Assembly: GCF_000002075.1 (NCBI RefSeq)
Contig: NW_004797760.1
Coordinates: 169,224 to 233,223 of the forward strand
Direction: 5' to 3'
DNA length: 64,000 nucleotides
Source: Aplysia californica
Taxonomy: Eukaryota; Mollusca; Gastropoda; Aplysiida; Aplysiidae
Positions 53,517-64,000 of this stretch are shown piece by piece; the first letter of the stretch is position 1; each line of letters starts with the position of its first letter. The notes under the pieces were generated by a model. That model did no database searches. It was not told the DNA's origin and was given only the letters and a program-made list of their open reading frames with translations. The translations under genes and the position numbers were made by a program.

Positions 53517-54539
53517 GTTTCTGTAATATTGATTTGCTGCAGAATTATCGTTTATGTGTTTGAGTTTTATAACTGTTTAAAAATATTGAAAATTAATGAA
53601 ATCATAATGATGACATTTTTTTAAACATAATATTAGCGTTTTGAAATTGCTTTCTTTAGCCCATCATTATACTGTACAGTTTTACATTCACTTCGTAGCT
53701 ACAATATGTCAGCCCCCGTGACTAGTAGTAAACAAACAGTTGCTTAGACCGGTATTCTCGGCGCAATGAATGTTTACTTGTTGTTGTTTTTTAAACAAAG
53801 AAAACATTGTTGTTATTAATAAAAATAATGGGAGTTTATATATTCGCCTGATCCGTGGAAGGCTTTACTAATTAAGAGCTAGAGATCTAGATCTAAATCT
53901 AGTTTTAGTGCTATTCATAATTCAATTCATTCACAATGAATCATCTTTAACATCTTACTAACGAATCAAAAGTAAAAGTAAAAGTAAAAGGACAGAAAGT
54001 GCATGATGTTGTGAGACAGATTTAATACCACACCACACACATACACCCCCCCCCCCACACACACACAACTGTATTAACTCCAAGACCCACACACATTCTC
54101 ACATATTACACAAGTTGAGTGTGGATGAGCCTGCTTGTAATCGGTTTGTTTACGTGCTGGCCGTGATGGATATTGATATTTACTACAGTATTACAGGAAA
54201 TAGTTAATAGTTGCCAATCTTACTAGATCTAGATCTAATAAAGAAAATAATAATTTAGCCTAGACTTACTCTCTTTCAAAAGACGCAATTTTACAGGCGG
54301 GAACTAACTTTTTTTCTGCTAGCCATTCCATTATAATTCCATGTTAATTTTGCCAAAGAACATAAAATTTAATCAAAAGAAAATAATAATTACATGGTCG
54401 TCAAGCCTAAACAGAGGGGATCCACATTCTTTTCTAGTACCTTTTAATCTTCTTTATGCCTCCAAAATTTGTAATTCGGATCCCTTCAAAAGAAATCGTA
54501 GATCAGATCTATATCGAACTTAACGGAAACCTGACATAA

Positions 54540-55700
54540 TGGAATGTCCCAGCTCTCCCCTTGATAAAGTCCTCTGTAGATCTAATTACCCCTGTAAAAC
54601 GGAAACCTGTCTAGCATAGAAACGGAAAGAGCAATTCCTTCTCTTTGGAGGTTTTTTAAAATATATATATATATAGTATAAATATATTACCTGTCTTAGA
54701 CGGAAAATTATGTTTTGCCCACTCAGTCCCGATTTGAAACAAAACTATCTGATCTCTTAAGTTTGTTTCATTGGCTAATCTTTTCACCATGCCTCCAGGC
54801 AAGGCGAAGGGGAGTACGTAGGAGTGCAATTTGGGGGTAAATGTTTCCCCATTTATCTAAGCCTTGAGCAGTGCAGCTGGTCGTCAGGGTGATATGTGGG
54901 TATGATGAAATCTCACCAGTGCCTGTGAAAGAGCTCGAGTGGCGCTCCAGCATGAAAACTTTCACGTGTAGTCAGAGGTGTGAAATTAGTTGGACCATTG
55001 CCCGCCACCCATGAGATCGTATGGCCAGCCGAGAAAAGAGTTCCTTGAATCATTGTTACATGCTCATGAAAGGTGGCACTGGTTGACTGTAGCCTACTTA
55101 TTACATTGATTGATGGGTGGGGCTAACGGTGGAATCAAAAGGAGATGTTCAAATGTTTCTATTTTCAATTAGAGGTTAACCCTATCCGTACGTCTTGTTT
55201 TACTATTGATCGTATCCATACTACGTGGGGAACTCTGTGCCACCACTTTCCAAAGAGGAAATTTACTAATTTATCCGATCCGTAAGCTTTGCATTGCAGT
55301 CTGTCAAAATGATTTTTTGAGAAATACTGAAAGTTTCAAAGAGATCTTCATACTGGAGTGTATTCTAAAAAGTGAAGAATACAACCCCGAGGGTACAAAA
55401 TGACCCCAGAGGGCGTAGGAAAGGGTTAAAACTTAACCAGTGGTCCTATGAAATGCAAACAGTGTGGCAATGGCTAAGTAAGACTGACGCTTGTCATTAT
55501 CAGAGAGGACAGCACTTGAAAGGTATGAAGTTCTGACCACTGCTTGCTAACCGGACAAGCAACACTTGATCCCACCGGCTTGGTGTCTGACCCCCCCCCC
55601 CCCCCCAGCTTCTCCTAATTCCCGACGGAACAAGTTTTTAATATAATTTTTCTCCTGGTTCCCTTGCGTTTCCGTCTTACACAGGTACGCCTGAATAATA
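54540..55700 (+). mobile_element. DNA-element family E, copy 3, with nested MITE
   Basis: Longest copy. The 5' part matches 25655-26230 and the 3' part (GAGAGGACAGCACTTG, 55502; TTCCGTCTTACACAGG, 55670) matches 3401 and 5735. Interrupted by 55176-55429. The right end CAGGCGTACCTGTGTAAGAC (complement) resembles the left AACCTGCCTGTACAG. Confidence 0.75.
55176..55429 (+). mobile_element. TTAA-flanked MITE, CCCTATCCGTACG ends, copy 3
   Basis: TTAA/CCCTATCCGTACGTC left, AGGAAAGGG/TTAA right; nested in family E copy 3. Confidence 0.85.
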
Positions 55701-56165
55701 TACAGTAGCCTACAACAAGGATAGCTCAAATTCGTTGAGACCGGCCTCGATAGTTTGAGGGATCCGTAGTTTGAGGGATATCTTACAAGGATAAAGAAGA
55801 AGAAAAAACGGGACCGCAGGCACAGTTTCACAGATGAGTGATTTCGAGTCTTCTGTGTTCGACCTATGCGTCTTATACTGTATAACACCGGAGAGGGAAA
55901 AAGAGAGAGAGTGGGAGAGAGAGAGAGTGTTTAAAAGAAAAATCTTTGCACGTTCACTTGGCAGAGCCACAGTGCAGTCTTTTTATTTCCATTGGTGTGT
56001 ATCAAAATTATTATTATAATAAATATATTATTATTATTATTTAATAATGATTATTATTATATTATACACGCACTCGCATTCTACATATTATGTAATGTTC
56101 ACATGTACACCGTAATGAACACGTTGATTTATTTCGTTCTCAGCGTTTAGGCTTCAAGTATTGAA

Positions 56166-56333
56166 ATGGGCCTTACTGGTCCTATATGTGCCATTGAAGC
56201 AGGAGGATGTGCTGCATTTGCCTCTGTGTCTGCTAAACTTGCTGTGAGCTCTGAAATATGTGAGGGCATCGGGAAAATTCTGCACTCTTACATTCAAGGG
56301 TATTTCTCTCCAACCATCCACATCGCAAGTCAG
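56166..56333 (+). CDS. TMEM42: TMEM42 exon 1 (coding part)
   Basis: 56 codons, ATG to CAG/gtatga, phase 0. Contains the first transmembrane stretch and SAKLAVSSE. Confidence 0.9.
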
Positions 56334-59300
56334 GTATGATCATCAGTGTGGTTAAGTTTTCAAGGTAATACCACAGACTAATTAGATATATAGTAGATTG
56401 GCTCTTTAAACTATGATAGAGCCTATATATAAATAATACTAATAACCGTACTATTCTCTATATTCTATGATAGAGCCTATATAAATTATACTAATACTGT
56501 TCTATTATTAGACCTTTATACTACTGTAGTCTCCGCCTGAGATCCCAGTGCTTGGGAATAAGAAATATGCACACCATCTTAGGAGAACGTGATTGTTGCT
56601 GATTTATCAGGGGACGAATCTATGGTGAATCATGGTCAGTCACACAAGATGGTATCTGCATTCTTTTTTATTCAAAATCTTGGGCCGGAAGGGAGTGCAT
56701 TACATCAAGAGTTTACTGTTATGAGATTATGGGCCTTCTGTACCCAGCAGGAAGACATTGGTACTGGCATACCACTATTAGCAATGATGCTCAATTAGGG
56801 TCTGGACAAGGAGTACTATATAGTTCTCCTTGGGTCTGGATAAACTGTTATCTCTGTTGGTTACATTGTCTGATTAAAAAAAAAACTTCATTGTCAACCG
56901 GTACTATAGCTTGCTGACTTTCGTCTGGCAGCGTTAAAAAGAAAATTCTAGCTCATTGAGGAATTCACCAATGCCCATGAAACTTTGTATGGCAGTTCTG
57001 CAGGCCAGCAACCAAACAAAAATATTTTTTTTAAAGATCTTGACCCAGTTATAAAAGTTTTGTTTTTTTCCCCCTATATTAGAAACCGCTCTTTGGATGC
57101 ATACCCAGGATCACTAAAATAAATGACTGACAGTAGCCTTGCCTCCAAATTGCTCATTTTGAGACAGCGACTCCGCCCTGCCCCACATTTCAATGTAAGC
57201 TTGTCGATCTCATCCCCTGGCTGTCTAGACGTCTCCACGTGAGTCTCGAAAAATACTCACCCCGTCTCTTGAATCGTGTTTTTAAGGCGTTTAAGAGTGG
57301 TGTTGAGGAAAATATGTCAACTAATAAATGTTTTAGGTGTATGCTGTAAGTCCGCAAATATTTTTTTAACCTGCTTTAGGCTTACATCAAAGAAAACATG
57401 TCGAAACCTTACTTAGTTTACAGTGACTTTTTAAAATGGCCTTTAAGATTCTGTTAGTCGCTTAACTTTTATACCCGCATACAACGACCCAGAAAGTTTA
57501 AACAGAATAATTTGTTTCTATCCCGTTTTAACTTAACTGTGGTCAGACGAAAGTGAACAAGCTATATTTACTAAAAATCTAGGATAAACATGTAATGTTT
57601 TTAAATGATATCTGCATTCTATGTCAACAGCTAGCACTGGTTGTGAGGTTGGCAGGCCTTGCAGGAATATTTCTATTCAATGCTCTGATGTGGGTGCTGT
57701 TCACAAAGTCAATGCACATGTGCTCTTCTACCTTGGAAGCCACAGCCTTCAACACAGCGTCCAACTTCTTTTTTACTGTAAGTTAAGTGTAGGCAGCACT
57801 CAGAAGTGCTATATATATTAATGTATCAGTATTCAACAAATACAAGTGTTCATTGTTTCTTCAGTTTCATTTGTGTTTCTTGGTTCATGGCTGCTCTTTA
57901 TTATCTCCTTGTAGGCCTACTTGTATTTCAAAAAGTTGTCTGAGAGCTTTGTGCCATTCCATTCACTTCAGTACAAAATCCCCTTTTTTTTCTCCTCTGT
58001 CAACAGAACAGTTTGGTTCAAAACAGAGTCATTTTCTTCTCTTCACTGCAACACCCAAAGTCCTGACTAGCTAGAGCTAGACTAATGTTGAAACCTAAAC
58101 TGACATAACTGAGAGGATGATTGATATGAATTATCTTTCTTCTTAAATCCAAAGATTTAGACGGTGGTACATTCACTGGGTTTATTCTTTTAAATTTGGT
58201 CCAACTTTTTCAACTGTGTTAAAAAGTTTTTAATATATCTGGTTTTGTTTTAAATGGGTGAAACAAAAAGCAAGAGACTTGTCTCTCTACTCCTGTTTTC
58301 TAGCAGATTATTGCCTTTGTTTAAAATAAAAATTTAAAAGATACATGCCCCTTTTCGATACTATTGAATATAAAAATGACTAGATATACGAGGGGGATTC
58401 AATAAGTCTTTGGTCTCGGTATGAAGGAATCAAGTTAGAGTAATGATATATCGCTAGCCTTTAGACGATTTCTTTGGAACATACCATGCAAATTTTCATG
58501 GAATTCCGACGATAATAAGGCATAGTCAGCGCGTTCAATGAAACCATGCATAAAAACATTTGTTTTTCTTTGCTGAAGCTGTGCCATGGAGCCTGTTGAA
58601 TACCGCTCAGTTATCAAGTTTTTACACTTGCAAGGAAAATCCCCTAAGGACATTTTTCTGGAAATGGTCCAAGTTTATGGTGACAAATGTCCTCGTTATT
58701 TTACTGTGACGTATTGGGTAAGAAAATTCAAATCTGGACTCCTGTCGGCGATGGATGAAGATCGTGAAGGGTGCCCATCCTTTGTGGTAACTGAAGAGAA
58801 TGTATCCATAGTGAAGAAACATATGCTACAAGACCGACATGTAACTCTTAAACAGCTCGCAAGTGAAACGAGAATCGGCGTAGGGTCAATTGCGACCATC
58901 TTAAAATGAATAAGGTGTTTGCGCAGTAGGTACCCCGCCTTTTGACAAGTGAGCAAACGAAGCAGAGGGTTGAGTCCGGGCTAAACTCTCCTTCGAATTG
59001 AGTCCGGGCTAAACTCTCCTTCGAATTGAGTCCTATGGCACAAATTTCTTTTAAAACCTAGTGATTGGGGTTGAAAAAATGGATTTATCATTTTGACCCA
59101 GAACAGAAAATGTCCTCCATTCAATGGAAAACCCCTTCTTCTCCCTCACTAAAGGAGGCAAAGGTAACACCGTCAAGTGGAAAGGTCATGCTGTCATGTT
59201 TCTGGGATTGTAAAAAGTATCATCGTGACTGACTACCTGTAAAATTAAAAAACAGTCACAGGAGACTACTACTATCAACTACTCAGGTTTGCTGATAAAA

Positions 59301-61105
59301 TTACGTTCCAAATTGGTGAGAAAAGGGCGTGGAAAACTCTGTAATGGGGTCCTCCTACTGCATGACAACGCCATGGCGCACAGGACACAACAAGCAGTCC
59401 AGACAGCAGAACAGTTCAACTTTGAAATCCTGCCACACCCAGCTTATTCACCAGACCTAGCGCCCTAAAACTCTTTTCTGTTTCCTAATCTAAAAAAATC
59501 GTTCAAAGGATGTCGTTTCTATGACAACGAGGACGCCATTGAAGCTGTTGAAGACTGGTTAGAGGCCCATTCTGGGTCATTTTTCTCTCGAGGACTTTTG
59601 ATGGTCAAAGAGAGGTGGCAGAAATATGTTACTCTGCATGATGATTATATAGAGAAATAAAAGTATGTTTGCCAAGTTACAAAGCTCCATCTTTATTCCT
59701 TCATATTTAGACCAAAGACTTCTTGAATCACCCTTATATACACAGCCGAACCTGCCCTGACGGCCACCTGTACAAACGGCCACTTTCCATTTCCCCCCTT
59801 GGTTTTTTTCTATATAATTTAACTGTGTAAAACGGGCACCTGTCCAACGCAGCAGCGGCCACCATATTTTAACACACAACCCCTATCACTCTAAGCAATA
59901 ACTCCTGTCTTAGACGGCCACCTTAGTGACTCCATTACGTTTTGTCATAAATTATGCACTGGCCCCTGACGTTGTGGGCGAGCCGTCATAATCCATTCCC
60001 CTGTCGTTATTGTTAGATAGTCCCTCCAACTGATCATGTTGTGTAGGCCCCTCCCATTATTGACCAATAGGTACCAATTTTCTGCTGCTGGTGAGGTAAG
60101 CGTGTGATCCCTCATAACCCATAAGCCCCGCCCAGAACTCATACACAAATAAAACAAAACCGTAAGTGAGATGAGTGGTCACTGTTTACTCAGTCTGAAA
60201 CAAAGCAACAATGGATGTCAACATGAACTTGTTACAGAAGCGTTGCTCGTTCTCCGAGTGATGGCGACTCATGCGTTTGTTTTAACATGGCACTCGGTCT
60301 TCCTCGTCTGACACACTTTTTTTTATTGTCACCTTTGCGCAAAATCAGAGACGAAATAAAAATAACAAACAAAACACAAACCAACAAAAACAACAACATT
60401 ACGGCTACTTTCCATTGGGACCTCAGATGGGAATCGTTTGTTTTCTTCATCTTGATCGGTCCTGCCTAAGACGGCCACTTTTCTCCTTGACAATAAGTGA
60501 AGCGCGCTGACAAAATGAGTTACTTCTCTAATTCAAGCCTTATTGAAATAGAAACATCATGCTTATTAGTGAAGTTTTACAGTTTACAAGTATGAAATGA
60601 TAAGAGGCATGTTATACATAAAAAAATAGAGCATCAATAGAAGATCTGTTAATTTGACCTAGGTGTTGATTTTTGGCCAATATCTCCCTTTGTGAATTGC
60701 GAGAAGTACCTCATTTTGTCAGCACGCCTCACATATATATGCTAAAAATGAGACCAGTGAAAAAAGACCAACCCTATTATCTAGTATTATTCAAACCTGA
60801 ATACATTCACTCAGTTCTGTCAAAATCGGGTTTTCCCCTGAATATTACCCTTATAACATGTACTTCTTCACAGTGATACATATCCTTGAAATCAGTTTAT
60901 TCTGAACGTTTTGCTTTTTTTCTCCAATCATGCACAGGCTGTGATGGGAAAAGTATTGCTTGGAGAACACTTGGGTTTGCAGTGGTGCTTGGGGTCTACT
61001 CTTATGGTTTGTGGACTTATTTTACTACACAGAGGTTCTGACCCAGCCAAGGAACATCAAGACCCAGAGGTTGATGGCACGCAAACCAAAGATAAAGTAT
61101 CTTAG
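56166..61105 (+). CDS. TMEM42: TMEM42 orthologue (small multipass membrane protein), whole gene
   Basis: Three coding exons give 160 aa (human 159). Seen: AGGCAAFASVSAKLAVSSE in exon 1 (human AGAFGALAAASAKLAFGSE), LFNALMWVLFTKSMHMCSST in exon 2 (human [20 protein letters not shown]), and GKVLLGEHLGLQWCLGSTLM with CGLILLHR in exon 3 (human GYVLYGECQEVLWW and CGLTLIHR). The hydrophobic stretches and this pattern fit the EamA/DMT-like four-helix fold of TMEM42; its function is not established. Start at 56166 is chosen because an in-frame TAG lies at 56148-56150. The exon's acceptor (ttctcag to 56143) implies a non-coding first exon upstream. Confidence 0.92.
57631..57777 (+). CDS. TMEM42: TMEM42 exon 2
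   Basis: 49 codons between caacag and gtaagt; two hydrophobic segments around NALMWVLFTK and TAFNTASNFFF. Confidence 0.92.
58387..59738 (+). mobile_element. mariner-type (Tc1/mariner) transposon, degraded
   Basis: Imperfect TIRs of about 40 bp (GAGGGGGATTCAATAAGTCT; complement of the right end AAGGGTGATTCAAGAAGTCT) with TA on both sides. The transposase starts at 58586: MEPVEYRSVIKFLHLQGKSP, WVRKFKSGL and LKQLASETRIGVGSIATILK are the paired HTH domain. Further on HDNAMAHRTQQA, HPAYSPDLAP and FPNLKKSFKG mark the catalytic part. A stop at about 58907, a stop plus N in place of the last catalytic D after SPDLAP (about 59466), and a 26-29 bp tandem duplication at 58972-59030 show it is dead. Confidence 0.9.
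59745..60475. mobile_element. DNA element with AACCTGCC ends
   Basis: Left AGCCGAACCTGCCCTGACGG and right (complement) GGCCGTCTTAGGCAGGACCG form imperfect inverted ends. Several GACGGCCACC motifs lie inside. It begins within 10 bases of the mariner end. Confidence 0.5.
60938..61105 (+). CDS. TMEM42: TMEM42 exon 3 (last, with stop)
   Basis: 55 codons and TAG. Last membrane helix (CLGSTLMVCGLILLHRG), then a charged cytosolic tail. Acceptor tgcacag. Confidence 0.93.
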   Translation, partial: AVMGKVLLGEHLGLQWCLGSTLMVCGLILLHRGSDPAKEHQDPEVDGTQTKDKVS

Positions 61106-61247
61106 CATTATCTCTTCATCTGTCATGAACTTATGTTGTTGAGTCCTCATTGAAGGCATCATTTCCATATAATTGTACACTGAAAGTTGAACTTCAACTT
61201 CAATAGCATCATTTTTATGCATTTCCAAATGTGCTCCTTTTTTAATG

Positions 61248-61253
61248 AATAAA
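61248..61253 (+). promoter_or_regulatory. TMEM42 polyadenylation signal
   Basis: AATAAA 143 bases after the TMEM42 stop, followed by a GT-rich stretch; the likely mRNA end is near 61270. Confidence 0.6.
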
Positions 61254-61429
61254 CTTCTTGCATGTTCATAACCAATGGTTACAGAGTGAGACTTTTTTTT
61301 CTTTTGATTAATGTAGGTGTTTTTTAACGCTCCCATTCACACAATTTAGATCTCTTAGGAGGCGGGCCCTGGGCGGAGAGGAACACAACATCCCAGCACA
61401 AAGGCTGAGCAACTTGATCAAAAATTCTC

Positions 61430-61500
61430 CGTACTGGATCAAACTGGGGTCTCCTGTGTGAGACAGCAAAGAGCATAAACGTTACACCACCCACAGACGG
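61430..61500 (-). mobile_element. Possible tRNA-derived SINE remnant
   Basis: Reverse strand: GTGGGTGGTGTAACGTTTATG (A-box-like) and CCCCAGTTTGATCC (B-box-like). Confidence 0.45.
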
Positions 61501-61965
61501 CAGTAGATGAGATTTTTTTAACCTTCCAACTCCATGTGTCAGGGGTAAATTTCAGTGCTATCAAGGAATTTTGGGTACCAGTCCACTGCAGTTTTTTTGT
61601 TCTATTTGGTGCTCTTCACTGGCCCAGTCTGACAACTGTTTCATTTGATGGGGGGGATGCTGCCACCCATGACTTCGTGAAAGTGAAAGTAGTACATCAG
61701 GAAGTGGGCAGAATAGTATGAAATAACCTGCGCATACTTTATCTTATTAAACTAAATGACAAAAAGGTTGCTGATCCACTTTTCATTCAGCAAAAGTAGG
61801 GGTATAGGATATTTTGACTTGAATGATTAACCATACACCTTTTTTTCAGTCTCAACATCAGTACTATAACTATAACATAATAAATTCCTGAAACTTGAAA
61901 CACATAAAGACACACCAATCTACAATCCATACTGAATTACCTACTGTGAATTCTTTGAAGAACAC

Positions 61966-62290
61966 ATGTGAGGCATCGTGGTGGAATCAGGCTCTCGTCA
62001 ATTTTTGTGCATGTAGAGTTATTGGTATCATCTTAAAGCATGTTCACTTGTCTTTATTCGGATGCAAAAAATATCCATTTATCTTGAATACAAGTTGAGA
62101 TATTTGCGAATGAAGGGAGGTGGGGGTCACCTGTTTTCAGAGGTAAAATTAGTGAGAAAATGGCCGCCGAAGATTAGTTATTTCCTTAGCTTAAGAGTCC
62201 GTGGTAACTGAACATTTACATTTTTGTGCCTTTAATCAACGTTTTTCAGAAAAATCAACACAGAAATTATCTGGTGTACTCTCAGTAATG
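61966..62290 (-). mobile_element. MITE family H, copy 4, truncated and inverted
   Basis: Begins GTGGTGGAATCAGGCTCTCG and continues with the complement of the right side of copies 1-3 (CTTAAAGCATGTTCACTTGT, AGGTAAAATTAGTGAGAAAA). Confidence 0.7.
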
Positions 62291-63703
62291 AAATATCTGG
62301 AGCACTCTCCACCCTACCAATGTTTTAGGAGCTTTTCAGTCAGGCAATAAATGAAGGATCAACCCACTGATTTTTTTCAGACTTGATACAGTAATGTGGT
62401 AAGTTTGTCTCTCAGATCCAGTTCGGCTCTTCATCTGATGCTTCACTAGAAGTAGAAGCCAAAGGTGCTAGTAGTTAGTACCAAGCACACATTAAACTTT
62501 CTCGGAGAAATGTAGATTATCACTTAGCAGCATGTGGGGTGGGTGCTGTGTGCACCTCTGGTGGTCAGTTCACTGGCGCTGTTGCAAGGCAAATTTACAT
62601 TTGTTTAGTAAGGACCGTACAACTCAGCAGTCAGCAGTTCGTGACCCCAATGCTTTCTTGTCGTATCTCAATATCACAAAGAGTGAGCTTCTAAAGGTAG
62701 ATGTCACATTTTCATTGTTGTTAAAACAAAAAATGGAGATTCGACAAGAAAGCACTGAGGTCTCGATGGCAGATGGTGGTTTAAAGGGGAAAACAGTATG
62801 TTTATATATACAGGTATTCGTTTTCATGCATTGGCAAAACCTGGTGGTAAGAGGCCATAAAACAGGATTTGACTGTATACAGAGTTATTCATAGATACAG
62901 TTTAAAAAAAATCAAATTAGCAGTACACACTCATTCTCATCAATTCATTTATTGGCAAATATAGACAGCAGAAATGTTCAGAAGCCCAAACTGGTGATTA
63001 CTACACACACACACATATGTAGGCTATTATATATCCTTGAGAATAGCATCAAGTTTTTATGCAGATCACAGGAAACACTGGACCATGGGATGTATACTGT
63101 ATAGTATTATATAGTATAAAGCACACCATTCATTCCAACAAATATCCTCCCCCCCCCCCATTACAACTGCAAGAGTACAAGTACAACAATTTGGAAATTG
63201 CTTCTTTTGGCACTTACAACATTGACTCTTCCCCTTTCCTTCCTCAAACCTGCTCAGTTCATAACTGATCACACTCAAGCAAAGTTGTCCTTAACACTTA
63301 AATAATGCCAACCAAGCCTACTTGATAAAAGCAATCATCCACACCAAAGTTTACTTCATAAAAAGCAATCATCCACATGTGAACAACCTTGAAATCCAAA
63401 ACTGTCAAGTCACCTCAGTTTCTGGAGATCCTGATCTTGTATAAAAAAACCACAGCAAATCTGGTGACAGTTTGAATACAGTTAGCATAATGAAACATTT
63501 AAAACGCAGGAGAGATGGTGTCCAGATTTTTCATTAGAGGTAGAAGAAAGCAATGGATTGAGTGACATTGAAGAAAACACTGTTGTTGAATCCCTCGATT
63601 GCTGAGATCTAGATTTTCAAGCATCGAACCCAGCTTTTTGGCACGTAGTCCTTGTGACTCAGCTTGGAGTTCTAGGCTTAAGGTGTCTATACTGTGGAAA
63701 CAT

Positions 63704-64000
63704 GGCAACAGCGACACTGACTTCATCCATTGACAAGACCGTCATAAAACAAGCCAACAGCGACACGGACTTCATCCATTGACAAGACCGTCATAAAACA
63801 AGCCAACAGCGACACTTGACTTCATCCATTGACAAGACCATCATAAAACAAGCCAACAGCGACACTGACTTCATCCATTGACAAGACCGTCATAAAACAA
63901 GCCAACAGCGACACGGACTTCATCCATTGACAAGACCGTCATAAAACAAGCCAACAGCGACTCTGACTTCATCCATTGACAAGACCGTCATAAAACAAGC
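63704..64000. repeat. 49-bp tandem repeat, 6 units, running off the window
   Basis: Units CAACAGCGACACTGACTTCA ... CGTCATAAAACAAGC; spacing of TTCATCCATTGACAAGACC is 49-50 bp. The window ends at a unit boundary, so the true array is probably longer. Confidence 0.95.

Larger units (their letters stand above)
53517..56165. other. Intergenic DNA between divergent EMC8/9 and TMEM42
   Basis: Should contain both promoters and a non-coding TMEM42 exon, but none can be fixed from sequence. It holds AGATCTAGATCT runs (53883-53900, 54228-54238), a family E copy with nested TTAA-MITE (54540-55700) and GA and ATT microsatellites near 55900-56060. Confidence 0.55.
61254..63703. other. DNA downstream of TMEM42, no gene recognised
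   Basis: Contains a tRNA-like remnant (61430-61500), a truncated family H MITE in reverse orientation (61966-62290) and a CA run near 63003. Open frames near 62532-62894 show no recognisable domain. Confidence 0.55.

Noticed and set aside
58586-58909. Mariner N-terminal frame as a domesticated host gene
   Set aside because: It sits between intact TIRs with a decayed catalytic half; there is no sign of preservation or host splicing.
62532-62894. 120-codon open frame as a gene
   Set aside because: No recognisable domain, no promoter or splice context, and composition like surrounding DNA.

Overview
This is a eukaryotic, intron-rich, AT-rich window, most probably from a mollusc and perhaps a gastropod. 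That placement is an inference from gene content, a single EMC8/9-type gene, CR1/L2-like LINE tails and many short TIR elements; nothing in the window fixes the species. It holds three protein-coding genes I can recognise with good confidence, set in a dense layer of transposon fossils and tandem repeats. There is no bacterial-type operon, CRISPR array, rRNA or convincing functional tRNA.

Layout: 1-6343 is upstream DNA with microsatellites, a palindrome-rich tandem array (3582-4314) and a hAT-type MITE (4763-5534). A KIF15 (kinesin-12) orthologue runs on the + strand from the start codon at 6389 to the stop at 37221-37223, in about 35 coding exons plus a candidate 30-nt microexon, with a 3' UTR to about 39.5 kb. 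Convergent to it, on the - strand, is an EMC8/EMC9-type subunit of the ER membrane protein complex: start codon at 53516, five coding exons, stop at 44377, 3' UTR probably to about 41.76 kb. A TMEM42 orthologue follows on the + strand (56166-61105, three coding exons). The window ends inside a 49-bp tandem array (63704-64000).

The spliced models were built by hand. All exon junctions in KIF15, EMC8/9 and TMEM42 are phase-compatible with GT-AG ends, except one GC-AG intron (KIF15 exon 11/12) and one junction with a strong minor-spliceosome (U12, AT-) donor whose 3' end I cannot settle (exon 28/29). The predicted lengths (about 1357, 200 and 160 aa) are close to the human proteins.

The three genes have unrelated jobs (spindle motor, membrane-protein insertion, small multipass membrane protein), so no shared pathway is proposed. 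KIF15 and TMEM42 are also neighbours on human chromosome 3p21.31, which makes this a candidate for very old conserved linkage, here interrupted by EMC8/9.

The most unusual non-coding content is: several unrelated families of short elements flanked by TTAA (piggyBac-like ends, no transposase); a SINE-like family with nine copies all in the same orientation, two of them abutting KIF15 acceptor sites; nested MITEs whose empty sites can be read from sister copies; a 23-bp minisatellite with a six-unit higher-order duplication; and the GTAC/CTAG palindrome array.
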